This document shows positions 42,145 through 51,033 of a DNA stretch of 64,000 nt, piece by piece. The notes beneath the pieces were generated by a model. The model searched no databases. It was not told the origin of the DNA and saw only the letters and a program-made list of their open reading frames with translations. Each line of letters opens with the position of its first letter. Within the stretch, counting starts at the first letter, position 1. A program made the translations under genes and the position numbers. The DNA is from Prolixibacteraceae bacterium (GTDB lineage Bacteria > Bacteroidota > Bacteroidia > Bacteroidales > Prolixibacteraceae), in contig JANXYV010000045.1 in assembly GCA_025355875.1 (NCBI GenBank), positions 1-64,000 of the forward strand, read 5' to 3'.

Positions 42145-43116
42145 ATGCCTACTGTATCACATGTTGAACTGAACAAAGCAGCCCAGAAGTTTCGGAAGGA
42201 GCTGCTTATTATGGCAGTGCTTGGATTGGCTGACACCCTCCAGCACATGACCTTGCGCACTGGCGTTCGCTACAAAGAAACCGTTGGTGAATTGAGCGGA
42301 CCTGTTGAATTGATGCCATACACCGGCCTTCTGGAAAACGATGGCTATGAAGAAGATGGAATCGCCATCGCTGGACGTGATCTGGAAACTTTCCTGGGTC
42401 AGGCCGTTAAGTATTTTGATCCGAATACCTTGATTTCGTCGCTCTACGGAGCTGCTGTGACCAAAGGATCTGGTTTGGAAACCCTGGACATCAACCAAGC
42501 CATTTTGACTTTGATGATGCGCAAAATTTCCGGCGGACTGAATAAGTCGATTTTTAACGGTGTGCGCAATGCTGCCGGTAAAACAACCTCTACCCTGTTC
42601 AATGGGTTCGATAAAATCACTGCCCTCGAAATTGCCGGTGGTGGTGTTGCCGTGGCAAAAAACAACCTGTTCGAATTTTCGGCAGCCATCGATAAGACGA
42701 ATGCACTTGATGCCTTGAAGGCCATCGACCGCGCTTGCTCGGATGAGTTGAAATCTGAAGCCCGTAAAATCCTCATGCCCTGGGAAGTATACAATGCCTA
42801 CAACGATGATTACCAAATCACCGTTGGTTCAGCGCCTTACAACAAGGAATTTCAGAAAACCTTCCTTGAAGGCTCGAACAATATGTGTGAGTTGGTTCCG
42901 CTTATTGGCAAAAAAGATGCTCCATACCTCCAGATTACAACCAAAGAGAATTCGCTTGTTGGCGTTAATCAGGTTGGTGAAGAAGAAAAAATTGAAGTGC
43001 GCAGGGGAGACAATCCTTTCAAACTTCAGTTTGTAACTACGATGTTCTTCGGAACTCAGTTTGAAACCATCAGCCCTGAAAAACTCATGGTTGGTAAATT
43101 TCATGTAGGAGCATAG
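42145..43116 (+). CDS. Major capsid protein (inferred)
   Basis: 323 residues (VSHVELNKAAQKFRKELLIMAVLG, then GVRYKETVGELSGPVELMPY; C-terminal RRGDNPFKLQFVTTMFFGTQFET). Its size, its position right after the ClpP-type protease and a mixed fold ending in beta strands fit an HK97-fold capsid subunit, although no family motif is diagnostic by eye. Codon usage is GC-richer than that of its neighbours, as expected for a highly expressed gene. Confidence 0.7.
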   Translation: MPTVSHVELNKAAQKFRKELLIMAVLGLADTLQHMTLRTGVRYKETVGELSGPVELMPYTGLLENDGYEEDGIAIAGRDLETFLGQAVKYFDPNTLISSLYGAAVTKGSGLETLDINQAILTLMMRKISGGLNKSIFNGVRNAAGKTTSTLFNGFDKITALEIAGGGVAVAKNNLFEFSAAIDKTNALDALKAIDRACSDELKSEARKILMPWEVYNAYNDDYQITVGSAPYNKEFQKTFLEGSNNMCELVPLIGKKDAPYLQITTKENSLVGVNQVGEEEKIEVRRGDNPFKLQFVTTMFFGTQFETISPEKLMVGKFHVGA

Positions 43117-43119
43117 ACC

Positions 43120-43680
43120 ATGTCAGATAATTTTTCAAACTTAGACTGGGTTGACGGGCAAGTGTCTGTCCCTGGTATTTACCCGGTACTTTACTACACC
43201 TCCAAGAATTCAATTACTGGTTGGCCACAGTTTGCAGCAGATCCTGCAACTCCTGCAGCTGCGGTAACACTGGCCGGTGACTTTACTTTGGATGCGCTGA
43301 AGAAGTGGAAACGGGTTAACTGTATTGATTTGGAAAGTGAACCAACTTCGGAACAGCAAGGCGAAGTACGTTGTAAAACGTATGCAAACAAGCTGAAAGT
43401 GGTTGTTTCATTGACTAACGAAGAAGCTACCGCAATGGCTAAAGAAGCTGCAAATACTGATTTGGTTTGGTTATTTCAGGAACGCGATTCGGGAAAATTC
43501 CGGGTTGCCGGATCTGAAAAATTCATGACCATTACCAAGGTTACTCTGAATATTGGTAGTTCGCCAACTTCCAAAAAAGGTTGTACCATTGAAATTGAGG
43601 CTGTGGATGTATGTCCATTCCCATTCTACGATGGGTTGATTACTGATGACGACGGGATTGTTAATCCGGCTGATGGATAG
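43120..43680 (+). CDS. Virion structural protein, unknown
   Basis: 186 residues starting 3 bp after the capsid stop. GIYPVLYYTSKNSITGWP, then CKTYANKLKVVVSLTNEEATAMAKEA and a C-terminal CTIEIEAVDVCPFPFYDG. Beta-rich with no membrane segment. By position it could be a head decoration or connector, or a major tail protein. A terminator follows, closing this operon. Confidence 0.6.
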   Translation: MSDNFSNLDWVDGQVSVPGIYPVLYYTSKNSITGWPQFAADPATPAAAVTLAGDFTLDALKKWKRVNCIDLESEPTSEQQGEVRCKTYANKLKVVVSLTNEEATAMAKEAANTDLVWLFQERDSGKFRVAGSEKFMTITKVTLNIGSSPTSKKGCTIEIEAVDVCPFPFYDGLITDDDGIVNPADG

Positions 43681-43699
43681 TAACCAAAACTTATATCTG

Positions 43700-43727
43700 A
43701 AAAGGCAGGTCTTAGGATCTGCCTTTT
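43700..43727 (+). terminator. Terminator after the capsid block
   Basis: AAAAGGCAG (43700-43708) pairs with CTGCCTTTT (43719-43727), and CTTTTC follows. Confidence 0.8.
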
Positions 43728-43740
43728 CTTTTCCCGGTAA

Positions 43741-43780
43741 CTGAGCGTTCGACTGAGCTTACGCCGAAGTCCTGTCGAAG
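43741..43780. repeat. REP-like palindromes
   Basis: CTGAGCGTTCGACTGAGC followed by CCTGTCGAAG: two diverged units of the CTGAGC/GTCGAAG family between the terminator and the next gene. Confidence 0.65.
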
Positions 43781-43831
43781 TTTGTCCTTCGCTGGTAATT
43801 ACCGGACAACTACCTTCAAAATAAAAAAGTT

Positions 43832-44683
43832 ATGGAACTAAAAGCATGGTTTGAAGAAAAGGATTACGGAATTGGCGTAGCTCTGTTTGGCCAATTATCG
43901 AAAAACAGGATTTTGTATCAAAACCTGAGCCGGAAGCACAATCCGGAAAAGCTGGAGTATGAACTTCGGAAAATTGCCAAAGAAAAAGGCATTACAATCG
44001 AAGAACCCACTTCGACAAGCTCAGTGGTCGAAGCTGCGGTGGCTGAGTCTATCGAAGCCCATAGCGACCAGGTGATTGACCTGATGAATGCTGATCAGAA
44101 ACCTGATGATCTGGTAAAAGAAAAGCTGGATGAACTTGAGTCAGGTGCTGATGAGATTGTTGCTGATAAGATTTCTGAATTTGAATCACAGGTTGAAGAA
44201 ATCATGTCGGGCAAACTGGAAGTGATCCGCAATGGCCGAAAAGTTAAGTTAGAAGATCTATCTACCGAAATGCAAGCCCGTTGGAATCAGAATAAAGATT
44301 CGTACAAAGAAATCCGCGTACTTCATGAAAAACTGAAGCTGATGGAGAATGCCACTCCGGAAGACCGACAACCTTTGACTCAACGCATATGCGACCTTGA
44401 TGATCAGATTCGGGATAATTGGGCTGAAATTGATGCTTGGGTAAAAGAACCCACTTCGACAAGCTCAGTGGGCGATGCTCCGGTGATCGACTACAAACGT
44501 ATACTGGCAAACCGGAAATACATCAGTACTAACCTGAAGAAATTACCGGAACAAACCGATCCGGTTAAATCGGCTCAGGTTGTTGCTGAACTTCAGAAAC
44601 GTTTCGATGAAATTAAAGCTTCAGGAGAAGCCGTTTCTTCTGAAACGATTGAAGAACTTACGAAAGCCGGTGTAAAATGCTAG
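43832..44683 (+). CDS. Acidic helical protein containing REP-derived peptides
   Basis: 283 residues, charged and mostly helical (MELKAWFEEKDYGIGVALFGQLSKN, then ELRKIAKEKG). Two copies of the peptide EPTSTSSV (about 60-67 and 208-215) and one of AESIEA are encoded by REP-like DNA (44006-44059, 44450-44472) inserted without breaking the frame. No known domain. It lies between the capsid block and the terminase genes and overlaps the next start by 7 bp. Confidence 0.65.
   Translation: MELKAWFEEKDYGIGVALFGQLSKNRILYQNLSRKHNPEKLEYELRKIAKEKGITIEEPTSTSSVVEAAVAESIEAHSDQVIDLMNADQKPDDLVKEKLDELESGADEIVADKISEFESQVEEIMSGKLEVIRNGRKVKLEDLSTEMQARWNQNKDSYKEIRVLHEKLKLMENATPEDRQPLTQRICDLDDQIRDNWAEIDAWVKEPTSTSSVGDAPVIDYKRILANRKYISTNLKKLPEQTDPVKSAQVVAELQKRFDEIKASGEAVSSETIEELTKAGVKC
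44006..44059. repeat. REP-like pair inside a coding frame
   Basis: CCCACTTCGACAAGCTCAG (44006-44024) and GGCTGAGTCTATCGAAGCC (44041-44059), in opposite orientation, coding for EPTSTSSV and AESIEA. Confidence 0.75.
44450..44472. repeat. REP-like palindrome inside a coding frame
   Basis: CCCACTTCGACAAGCTCAG followed by TGGG. Its first 19 bases equal those at 44006 and are in the same reading frame, giving EPTSTSSV again. Confidence 0.75.
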
Positions 44684-45186
44684 AAAACGTCCGGCGACTC
44701 ATTAAACCTTTGGCCTGCTCGAAAGTGCAGGCCTATTTTTCATCCGAATTTCAGCTTTATCACTTGCTTGAGTTTATCCTGGAACAAACCGGATCGGCAA
44801 ACCTGGTACTGACTACTTTTTCAGTATCGGAAGAGTTTGTGAGAAAGCTGGTCCAGATGAAAAATAGTGGTTTAATCAGTTGCCTGGCGATCGTAGCCGA
44901 TCACCGTACAGCGGTAAAAGCACTTCGGTTAACGTTGTTCACCAACAACATTTCCGAAGAGCTTTTATTGGGCAATAACCACGCTAAGGTTCTGCTGATT
45001 CAGAATAAGGACTGGAAAGTATCGGTTGTAACCAGTCAGAACCAAACGCGTGGAAATCGGATAGAATGTGGAATGATCTGTACTTTGCCTGAAATTTATG
45101 ATGATCTGTTAAGTGATGTTCAGAGAGAACAAAAGAAAATGATTGATGCCAATGCCATATTCGCCGGAACAACTGGAGAAGATTAA
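44677..45186 (+). CDS. Phospholipase D-like domain protein
   Basis: 169 residues. A Rossmann-like PLD half-domain is visible: LVLTTFSVSEEFVRKLVQM, then the HxK motif in GNNHAKVLLIQNKD (His102, Lys104), then VTSQNQTRGNRIECGMI where PLD enzymes carry the S/N and E/D residues. Only one HxK is present, so two subunits would be needed for an active site. PLD-like proteins include nucleases and lipid-hydrolysing enzymes. A phosphodiesterase with unknown substrate is the most that can be said. It overlaps its neighbours, so it belongs to the packaging operon. Confidence 0.7.
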   Translation: MLENVRRLIKPLACSKVQAYFSSEFQLYHLLEFILEQTGSANLVLTTFSVSEEFVRKLVQMKNSGLISCLAIVADHRTAVKALRLTLFTNNISEELLLGNNHAKVLLIQNKDWKVSVVTSQNQTRGNRIECGMICTLPEIYDDLLSDVQREQKKMIDANAIFAGTTGED

Positions 45187-45427
45187 AGAACTCGCCTCAC
45201 AACTGATGCGCCCGGATCATATTGCTTTGTTGCTTGAGGTAGATCCGGAAGAGTTCAAACGAAAAATAAAGCACAAAGGCAGTGATGTTTACCGGGCTTA
45301 TGAAACCGGAAAAGCTGAAACGATACTGGAGCTTAGAAAACAAGAAATCAAACTGGCAAAACTTGGTAGCCCGTTGGCGGTTGACATGGTTCACCGCTTC
45401 ATAGTTGACCAGGAAGAAAATGAATAA
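45152..45427 (+). CDS. HTH-type small protein upstream of terminase
   Basis: About 91 residues (PYSPEQLEKIKELASQLMRPDHIALLLEVDPEEFKRKI..., then LAKLGSPLAVDMVHRFIV). The SQLMRPDHIALLLEV segment looks like an HTH of small-terminase type. The start is uncertain: ATGs at 45146 and 45152 both lie inside the preceding gene. It overlaps the next start by 8 bp. Confidence 0.6.
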   Translation: MPYSPEQLEKIKELASQLMRPDHIALLLEVDPEEFKRKIKHKGSDVYRAYETGKAETILELRKQEIKLAKLGSPLAVDMVHRFIVDQEENE

Positions 45428-46022
45428 TATGCCACGCCCATCGACTTTAGACAATTGCAGTAAGTATCTGTACACTGATATCGATCAGGTACCGGTAACC
45501 TACCAGGAGCGAATAAAGCGCATCAGGGTAGGTTATACGCATTGGTATGAATTCCCTACTAAAACCATCCCAGATATTCGGGACCATCTAATGAATGAAT
45601 TCGATATTGCAAGGACGACTGCATATGAAGATATCGAGATTATTAAAATACTATTAGGCAATATCAAAAACCCCGAAAAGGAATGGATCAGATACCAGGT
45701 TAATGCCATGTGTGATGCCGCCTTTAAAATGGCCAAAAAGCAAAAAGATCCCAAAGCCATGGTTATGGCAGCCGATAAAAAAGGTAAATATAATTTGGTT
45801 GATAAACCGAGTGTTGATCCACTTCCATTTGATGAAATAGCAACGCAGCAATTTGAGCCTACCGATGATCCTACGGTACTTGGACTAAAGAAAGATCCGG
45901 AGATAAGGGAAAAGAAGCGCAAAATGCTTGAAAAGTATATGAACGATATTGAGATAATTGATGTGCCTTACGAAGAAATGATAAAAGATGCCAGCGATAC
46001 CGAAGAAACAGATATACTTTAA
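45420..46022 (+). CDS. Terminase small subunit-like protein (inferred)
   Basis: 200 residues with a central HTH-like segment (TKTIPDIRDHLMNEFDIARTTAYEDIEIIKILLG) and a charged C-terminal helix (REKKRKMLEKYMNDIEIIDV). Its place directly before the large terminase, with a 35-bp overlap, and its DNA-binding-like middle support a role in recognising phage DNA for packaging. Family membership is not certain. Confidence 0.65.
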   Translation: MNNMPRPSTLDNCSKYLYTDIDQVPVTYQERIKRIRVGYTHWYEFPTKTIPDIRDHLMNEFDIARTTAYEDIEIIKILLGNIKNPEKEWIRYQVNAMCDAAFKMAKKQKDPKAMVMAADKKGKYNLVDKPSVDPLPFDEIATQQFEPTDDPTVLGLKKDPEIREKKRKMLEKYMNDIEIIDVPYEEMIKDASDTEETDIL

Positions 46023-47616
46023 TGATCCACAACTGGAGTTCATGTATACCGGAGCGCACACTTCAGTGATAGCCGGTGGCCGTCGTTTAGGTAAATCACA
46101 TGGATTCGCTGCACCGTTCATTTTAAGAAACGTTCAGTCCATGCCGCGTTCAACGGGTGCAATTGTCGGTAGTACTTATCTGCAGATCCTGTCCAGAACA
46201 TTGCCGGGTACTCTTCAGGCGCTGGAGATGTTCGGTTACAAACGTGACGTTCATTACTATATTGGTCATAAGCCTGATCCAAAAGTTAATTTTCAAAAGC
46301 CAATCATAGATCCTGCAAGCTATGAACATGCAATGATTTGGTATAATGGCACAATAGTCCGGTTTATAACCCAGGATCGACCTGGATCTTCCAACTCATT
46401 AACCCTCGATTGGCTTTCACTCGATGAAGCTAAATTCCTGAAATTTCAGAAGCTGAAGGAAGAAACATTCCCGGCCAATGGAGGGTTCAAAGGTCATTTT
46501 GGGAATTGTCCGCATCATCATGGTATGCTGATCATTTCCGATATGCCAACGACTAAAGCCGGGAGCTGGTTTCTGACCTATAAGGATAAGCAGGATACTG
46601 AACTGATAGAAACCATTCATAGCCTGATTTACGAGCGCTGGGAGGTTCAGCAACGCATGAAACTGGATCCAAAACCGTATCACGCAACCTATCTGCGTGA
46701 ACTCGATATTGCCCTGGCTAAACTTCGAAGTGTAGCTGTTTATTACCGTGAATGGTCCAGTATTGAAAATTTGTTGCTCCTGGGTGAGCGATACATCAAA
46801 CAAATGAAGCGGGATCTTCCGCCACTCGTATTCCAAACCTCGATACTTTGCAAGAAGATCAACAATCAGAAGGATAACTTCTATGCAGCAATGTCTGAAG
46901 CTGTTCACTACTACGATTGCTTTGATAACAGTTATCTGGATAGTCTTGATTATAAATATACTGACAAGAATGACAATTGCCTTCAGGATGGCGACCTAGA
47001 TAGAGATAAACCCATTTGCATAGCATTTGATTACAATGCAAACATCAATTGGCTCGTATGTGGGCAACGTCAGGGAGTAAAGATGAAGACACTGAAGTCA
47101 TTCTATGTGAAGTATGAACGAAAGGTTCGGGAGCTGGTTCAGGACTTCTGCAATTACTATCGATATCACAATAAACGTGAGGTCATCTACTACTATGATA
47201 ACACCGCACTTGGCACTAACTATGCCGTTGGCGACGATGACTTTGCATCTGTTATTTGCTCAGAGTTTGAGCGGCTTGGATGGTCTGTTAACCGGGTACA
47301 CCTTGGTAACCCTATGCCACACAAGGATAAACACATGATGATCTTTCAGGCAATGAAGGGACAGCGTTGGCTGTTCCCATTGTTTAATAAGCCAAACAAT
47401 GAAGCTCTTCTCTTGGCGATGGAATCAACAGGCATCCGCATTGGTGCTGATGGATTCAAGAAAGATAAGTCAGGAGAGAAGCTATCCGAATCTGAAGAAG
47501 ATTTGCTTCAGCATCGCACCGATGGAACTGATGCCTGGGATACCCTGTTCATAGGCATGAATAAGTTTGCTGTCAACGATGAGTATGATGATTCAATCAT
47601 CAGCATCTTCGGGTAA
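45988..47616 (+). CDS. Terminase large subunit
   Basis: 542 residues. This is the ATPase and nuclease motor that fills the capsid. Walker A is in VIAGGRRLGKSHG (30-37), and Walker B with catalytic Glu is in LTLDWLSLDEAKF (near 145). The C-terminal nuclease part has acid residues in CIAFDYNANINWLV (near 347), REVIYYYDNTA and HRTDGTDAWDTLF. All key positions of TerL are present and the length is normal. It overlaps the small-subunit-like gene. Confidence 0.9.
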   Translation: MPAIPKKQIYFNDPQLEFMYTGAHTSVIAGGRRLGKSHGFAAPFILRNVQSMPRSTGAIVGSTYLQILSRTLPGTLQALEMFGYKRDVHYYIGHKPDPKVNFQKPIIDPASYEHAMIWYNGTIVRFITQDRPGSSNSLTLDWLSLDEAKFLKFQKLKEETFPANGGFKGHFGNCPHHHGMLIISDMPTTKAGSWFLTYKDKQDTELIETIHSLIYERWEVQQRMKLDPKPYHATYLRELDIALAKLRSVAVYYREWSSIENLLLLGERYIKQMKRDLPPLVFQTSILCKKINNQKDNFYAAMSEAVHYYDCFDNSYLDSLDYKYTDKNDNCLQDGDLDRDKPICIAFDYNANINWLVCGQRQGVKMKTLKSFYVKYERKVRELVQDFCNYYRYHNKREVIYYYDNTALGTNYAVGDDDFASVICSEFERLGWSVNRVHLGNPMPHKDKHMMIFQAMKGQRWLFPLFNKPNNEALLLAMESTGIRIGADGFKKDKSGEKLSESEEDLLQHRTDGTDAWDTLFIGMNKFAVNDEYDDSIISIFG

Positions 47617-48064
47617 TTACCCCCACGCGCACGATCCCACACACCAACCGTCTTATTTAGAATCATTCTAAGCTATTGGCATATTACGGCCTCGGGGGGG
47701 GTGGGTAATTACTTTTTGCGGCTCAGGGCGGTGCAGGGTCTTTATCAAGACAGATCAAACTTTTTGAAAGTTTGAGCAAATTTTTTATTTGATGTTCAAC
47801 AACATAGCGTTTAAATCCCCGGAAATCAATTAAATCAGGCTTAGATAACTTTTTTGATCAAAAAATACAGATCAAAAAACCTAGTTCAAATAAACTGCAA
47901 AATTCAATTAATATTTATCCTAATACTCAATAATTCAATTATTTGCAAAATTTAAACCTATTGCACAGGTCAATAAATTGTTGTAAATTAGTAGTAGAAA
48001 ATGAGAGGGAAACCAATCAGATTCGACCCAAATCCATTTTTATTTAACATTTAAAAATTAATTT
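47617..48064. other. 450-bp gene-free region after the terminase
   Basis: No supported coding frame. CAAACTTT-ttg-AAAGTTTG (47756-47774) is a perfect hairpin followed by a T-rich tract, a likely terminator. A run of eight G lies near 47693-47700. GTGGGTAATTAC at about 47699-47711 and GGGTAATTACCCCCAC at 47612-47627 are partly complementary. The last 100 bp are AT-rich and probably hold the promoter of the next gene. Confidence 0.5.
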
Positions 48065-48541
48065 ATGGAATCACAGAAAGTAAATGTGCCAACGGCACAG
48101 AATGGGAAAGCTACACCCAAGCCAGAAACCGCAGTTAAAATGCTGCCAGTTGCAACCGGAAAACCGGAAGCCAAAGAACCAACCCCCGAGGAACTAAAAA
48201 AAGTAATCGAGGACCTGAACAAAAGGCTTTCAGCCATTCCTCAGGATCTTAAAACAAGGGTTGAATATTTCAGCAAGAAAAACGAACTTATTAGGAGACT
48301 TTCCAAACTGGATGCAGACAAAGAAAGCCTTTCAAAACACCTGGACTACCTTTCAGAAATTGCCACAGCTAACGAGTTTGAAACTGAAGATTTTAATCTG
48401 AATATTGAATTTGGTAACAAGTACAATAAAACCGCTGTGTATACCCTGAAAAACCCGCTTATTATTGGCGAATTGATCAGTTTTATTATTGGTCGTGTAG
48501 ATGCAAAAAGGGAAGTATTGAAAAAGGAAATCGAAGCCTAG
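48065..48541 (+). CDS. Hypothetical coiled-coil protein
   Basis: 158 residues. A low-complexity, proline/lysine-rich start (about 1-40) is followed by a helical segment (LKKVIEDLNKRLSAI, then VEYFSKKNELIRRLSKLDADKESLSKHLDYL). No known domain. It is the first gene after the gene-free stretch. Confidence 0.6.
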   Translation: MESQKVNVPTAQNGKATPKPETAVKMLPVATGKPEAKEPTPEELKKVIEDLNKRLSAIPQDLKTRVEYFSKKNELIRRLSKLDADKESLSKHLDYLSEIATANEFETEDFNLNIEFGNKYNKTAVYTLKNPLIIGELISFIIGRVDAKREVLKKEIEA

Positions 48542-48615
48542 TAAAAACAGAAAGGGGGATCCCTCCCCCTTTCACCCAAATTTTTATTTAACATCCAAAT
48601 TAAAATTCAGACATC

Positions 48616-49038
48616 ATGAGCAAAGATATAGATTCAACCCGAAAAGAACAATATTTGAAGAAAAGAAAAGAATTGATTGAGCTTTCACGATTTATCCGCT
48701 TAGGTGTAAAATCCGGCGCTTACGACAGTGTTAACGAAGGATTGAAAGAAATCTATCAGGAGACTAACCCAGAAATTGAGGAGTTTAAAACTTTTTTTCA
48801 ATGGAAGGAAGAAGGCGCAACAGTGCGCAAAGGTCAAACCGCTTTTCTGATCTGGGGGCAACCTCGTAAAGGTTCACAAGTACCGGAAGGTACAACCGAG
48901 CCGGAAGAATATAAATACTGGCCGCTTTGTTACCTGTTTGCAAATACACAGGTTTATAAACCGGAACCGGCCACAGAACCAGAGCAACAACCAGAACTAG
49001 AGCAGGAACTTGCAACGGTTTCGGGCGATGAATATTAA
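48616..49038 (+). CDS. ArdC N-terminal-like protein
   Basis: 140 residues. The central part (FKTFFQWKEEGATVRKGQTAFLIWGQPRK, then PLCYLFANTQV) follows the pattern of the ArdC N-terminal domain, which binds single-stranded DNA in plasmid and phage antirestriction proteins. The metalloprotease-like half of full ArdC is absent. The C terminus is glutamate-rich (ATEPEQQPELEQEL). Assigned by pattern only. Confidence 0.55.
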   Translation: MSKDIDSTRKEQYLKKRKELIELSRFIRLGVKSGAYDSVNEGLKEIYQETNPEIEEFKTFFQWKEEGATVRKGQTAFLIWGQPRKGSQVPEGTTEPEEYKYWPLCYLFANTQVYKPEPATEPEQQPELEQELATVSGDEY

Positions 49039-49372
49039 TTGAAAGTATTAATTTGCGCAAAGGCTTAGTTTTTTTTACAACGTTTTTTGAGATATAGCCA
49101 TTCGGACAATACCGGAGAATCTGAAAAAACACGGGTTTAGAGTTTGTACCATAACAATCCGCAGGGGTGGCTTGTTTGCCATTCCCCGGCGCGCTCAATT
49201 CGGAGTTCCGTGCCTCCAGGCTTCGCCTTATTTCCTTCGTCAATGTTTCCTTCCTACGTCAGTAAACCGGCACTCTACCGATCTTTATTTGTTTGATTTT
49301 TGACGATTCAATTTGAAAAATATTGAACCTTACAAAAAAAATGTACCAGAACCGGAGGTTTTCCTTTAAATA

Positions 49373-49403
49373 TTTGCAAGTAGTAGAAATATAGTTATCT
49401 TTG
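49373..49403 (+). promoter_or_regulatory. Promoter of hicAB
   Basis: TTTG (49373-49376), a 19-bp spacer and TATCTTTG (49396-49403) match the Bacteroidota TTTG-N19-TAnnTTTG consensus. The hicA ATG is 33 bp further. Confidence 0.75.
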
Positions 49404-49435
49404 TTCTGTAGTTAATCATTTAGTTCTTCAACATT

Positions 49436-49621
49436 ATGAAGTTTTCAGAATTAAGAAACATCCTCGAAAAAGCAGGGTGTTACATTAAGCGGAACGGTTC
49501 TAACCACGACTTGTATCACAGCCCTAAAACTGGAGAAACATTCCCGGTTGGCAGGCATCAGTCGAAAGAAGTACCGACCGGAACATTAAACAAAATTTTT
49601 AAACAGGCAGGGGTTAAATAA
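49436..49621 (+). CDS. hicA: HicA-type toxin
   Basis: 61 residues, the usual size of HicA mRNA interferases with a double-stranded-RNA-binding-like fold. KFSELRNILEKAGCYIKRNGSNHDLYHSP carries the conserved histidine (His24) in GSNH. HicA cleaves mRNA and is neutralised by HicB, encoded 22 bp downstream. It has its own promoter. Confidence 0.93.
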   Translation: MKFSELRNILEKAGCYIKRNGSNHDLYHSPKTGETFPVGRHQSKEVPTGTLNKIFKQAGVK

Positions 49622-49643
49622 CCCCTGCTTTAAAACATTGAAT

Positions 49644-50048
49644 ATGAAAGTAAAAGTAATTATTGAGCGCGGCACCGATGGTTTTTATTCGGCCTATATG
49701 GATGAAGACCGTTTTGATTTTGGACTGAACGGACAGGGCGATACTGTGCAAGAAGCAAAGAAAGATTTTTTGGTAGCATACCAGGAAATGAAGGAAATGA
49801 AGGAAGAAGAAGGCGCTGAAATGCCTTTGCTTGAATATGATTTTGAGTACGATGTTGATTCGTTCCTCAATTATTACGCGGGTATTTTATCTAAATCGGG
49901 TTTGGAACGGATTACCGGGATTAACCAGAAACAATTGTGGCATTACTCGTCGGGCAAACGCAAACCAAGTAAAAACACGGTAATGAAAATACAACAGGGG
50001 CTGCATAAATTTGCCGAAGAATTGCAACAGGTGCAATTTGTTGATTAA
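49644..50048 (+). CDS. hicB: HicB-type antitoxin
   Basis: 134 residues. An N-terminal partial RNase H-like fold (IIERGTDGFYSAYMDEDRF, GQGDTVQEAKKDFLVAYQEM) binds the toxin. A C-terminal XRE-type HTH (GLERITGINQKQLWHYSSGKRKPSKNTVMKIQQGL) binds the operator. The ATG at 49644 is preferred to a TTG at 49638. A terminator follows, so hicAB forms a closed unit. Confidence 0.92.
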   Translation: MKVKVIIERGTDGFYSAYMDEDRFDFGLNGQGDTVQEAKKDFLVAYQEMKEMKEEEGAEMPLLEYDFEYDVDSFLNYYAGILSKSGLERITGINQKQLWHYSSGKRKPSKNTVMKIQQGLHKFAEELQQVQFVD

Positions 50049-50078
50049 CTACAATTCTGAAAATTATTGCTCCTGATT

Positions 50079-50107
50079 AGCCTCGCAGAAATGTGAGGCT
50101 TTTTTTT
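50079..50107 (+). terminator. Terminator of hicAB
   Basis: AGCCTCGCA and TGTGAGGCT pair, followed by seven or more T. Confidence 0.85.
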
Positions 50108-50169
50108 GTTTATGGCTTGATTTGTATTATTATTTCAGCGTATATTGCAGAAACCAAAAAATCAATTAA

Positions 50170-50781
50170 ATGAAAAAACTATTAATACTGTTTACTTTTT
50201 TTACTTCTATCGTTATTTGCTCTTGTACCGTTGATGATGTAGGTGAAACTCACGTCACATCACTTGGTTGGTTATTGATAGTTGGTTTGCCTATTCTATT
50301 TGTATTTATGGTGAAAAGTGGACAAAAGAATAAGGTAAAAACTGATGCTTTTTTGGCAAAAAGAGGAATAAAACAAACCGATATTGTTCCTTATGGAACT
50401 TATGTAGGCGGGCATCCTGATGCTGATGAAAACATAAACTATGCTGTTATATATCCAAAAGATAAAAAGCTGATAATTGCGAAACAGTTACATGAATCAA
50501 TCCCTCCGGAAGACAAGGTTTCTATTGTAATTACCTCAATTAAAGATATTACAGTTGAAGATGCTTCCTCAATTGAAAAAAAAGTAACCTTGGGGCGCGT
50601 ATTGTTAACCGGAGTTTTTGCTTTGGCATGGCGTAAAAGCAAGAAGAATGAATTAGCTTTTGTTTCTATCGATTGGAATGATGGGAAATTTAATCATTCC
50701 ACATTATTTAGTTTTGAAGGTAAAGATGCTATGCAAAAAGCCAATACAGCACGTAATAAGTTAATTAAAATAGCAAGATAA
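50170..50781 (+). CDS. Membrane lipoprotein, unknown
   Basis: 203 residues. A lipoprotein-type signal (LLILFTFFTSIVICSC, Cys19) is followed by a second hydrophobic helix (about 31-52, LGWLLIVGLPILFVFMV) and a soluble part rich in beta strands (NYAVIYPKDKKLIIAKQL, then VSIVITSIKDITVEDAS) resembling a PH-like or DUF4429-like domain. It sits between hicAB and the RHH/KilA-N pair. As a lysogen-expressed membrane protein it could block superinfection, but that is inference. Confidence 0.65.
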   Translation: MKKLLILFTFFTSIVICSCTVDDVGETHVTSLGWLLIVGLPILFVFMVKSGQKNKVKTDAFLAKRGIKQTDIVPYGTYVGGHPDADENINYAVIYPKDKKLIIAKQLHESIPPEDKVSIVITSIKDITVEDASSIEKKVTLGRVLLTGVFALAWRKSKKNELAFVSIDWNDGKFNHSTLFSFEGKDAMQKANTARNKLIKIAR

Positions 50782-50808
50782 AACCGCAATTATCCGCTTT
50801 ACCCAACA

Positions 50809-50835
50809 AAAAACCCGCTCACTCAGCGGGTTTTT
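50809..50835. terminator. Bidirectional terminator
   Basis: AAAAACCCGCT and AGCGGGTTTTT form an 11-bp stem between the convergent lipoprotein and RHH genes. It ends both transcripts and includes the RHH stop codon. Confidence 0.85.
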
Positions 50836-50977
50836 CTTTTTCTTCTTGCTTATCCTTCATGTGCTTTTGCAAAACCATTTCCACGTAGTTGTTAACGGTT
50901 CTAAAATCTTCCTTTGCTTCCTTCTTGATGAATTCTAAAAGCTCCGAGTCTAAGCGAATGGTCAGTGATTCTTTCAT
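50819..50977 (-). CDS. Ribbon-helix-helix DNA-binding protein
   Basis: 52 residues, leftward. MKESLTIRLDSELLEFIKKE gives the DNA-contacting strand and first helix, followed by DFRTVNNYVEMVLQKHM as the second helix, the typical Arc/MetJ/ParD fold. The C terminus is charged (KDKQEEKEKPAE). It is divergent from the KilA-N gene, and a perfect 14-bp-arm palindrome lies between the two, so it probably represses one or both. Confidence 0.8.
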   Translation of the reverse strand: MKESLTIRLDSELLEFIKKEAKEDFRTVNNYVEMVLQKHMKDKQEEKEKPAE

Positions 50978-51033
50978 AGTATAAAATTTGAACACAAATG
51001 TAATAAAATAAATAAATAAAAAAACACATTAAA

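Noticed and set aside
42157-42816. 219-residue leftward frame opposite the capsid gene
   Set aside because: Shadow of the GC-richer capsid gene; composition (many F, H, Q, R) is not protein-like.
48785-49243. 152-residue leftward frame overlapping the ArdC-like gene
   Set aside because: It is antisense to a better-supported gene for half its length and has no recognised domain. The part over 49040-49243 might be a conserved non-coding element, but I cannot show this.
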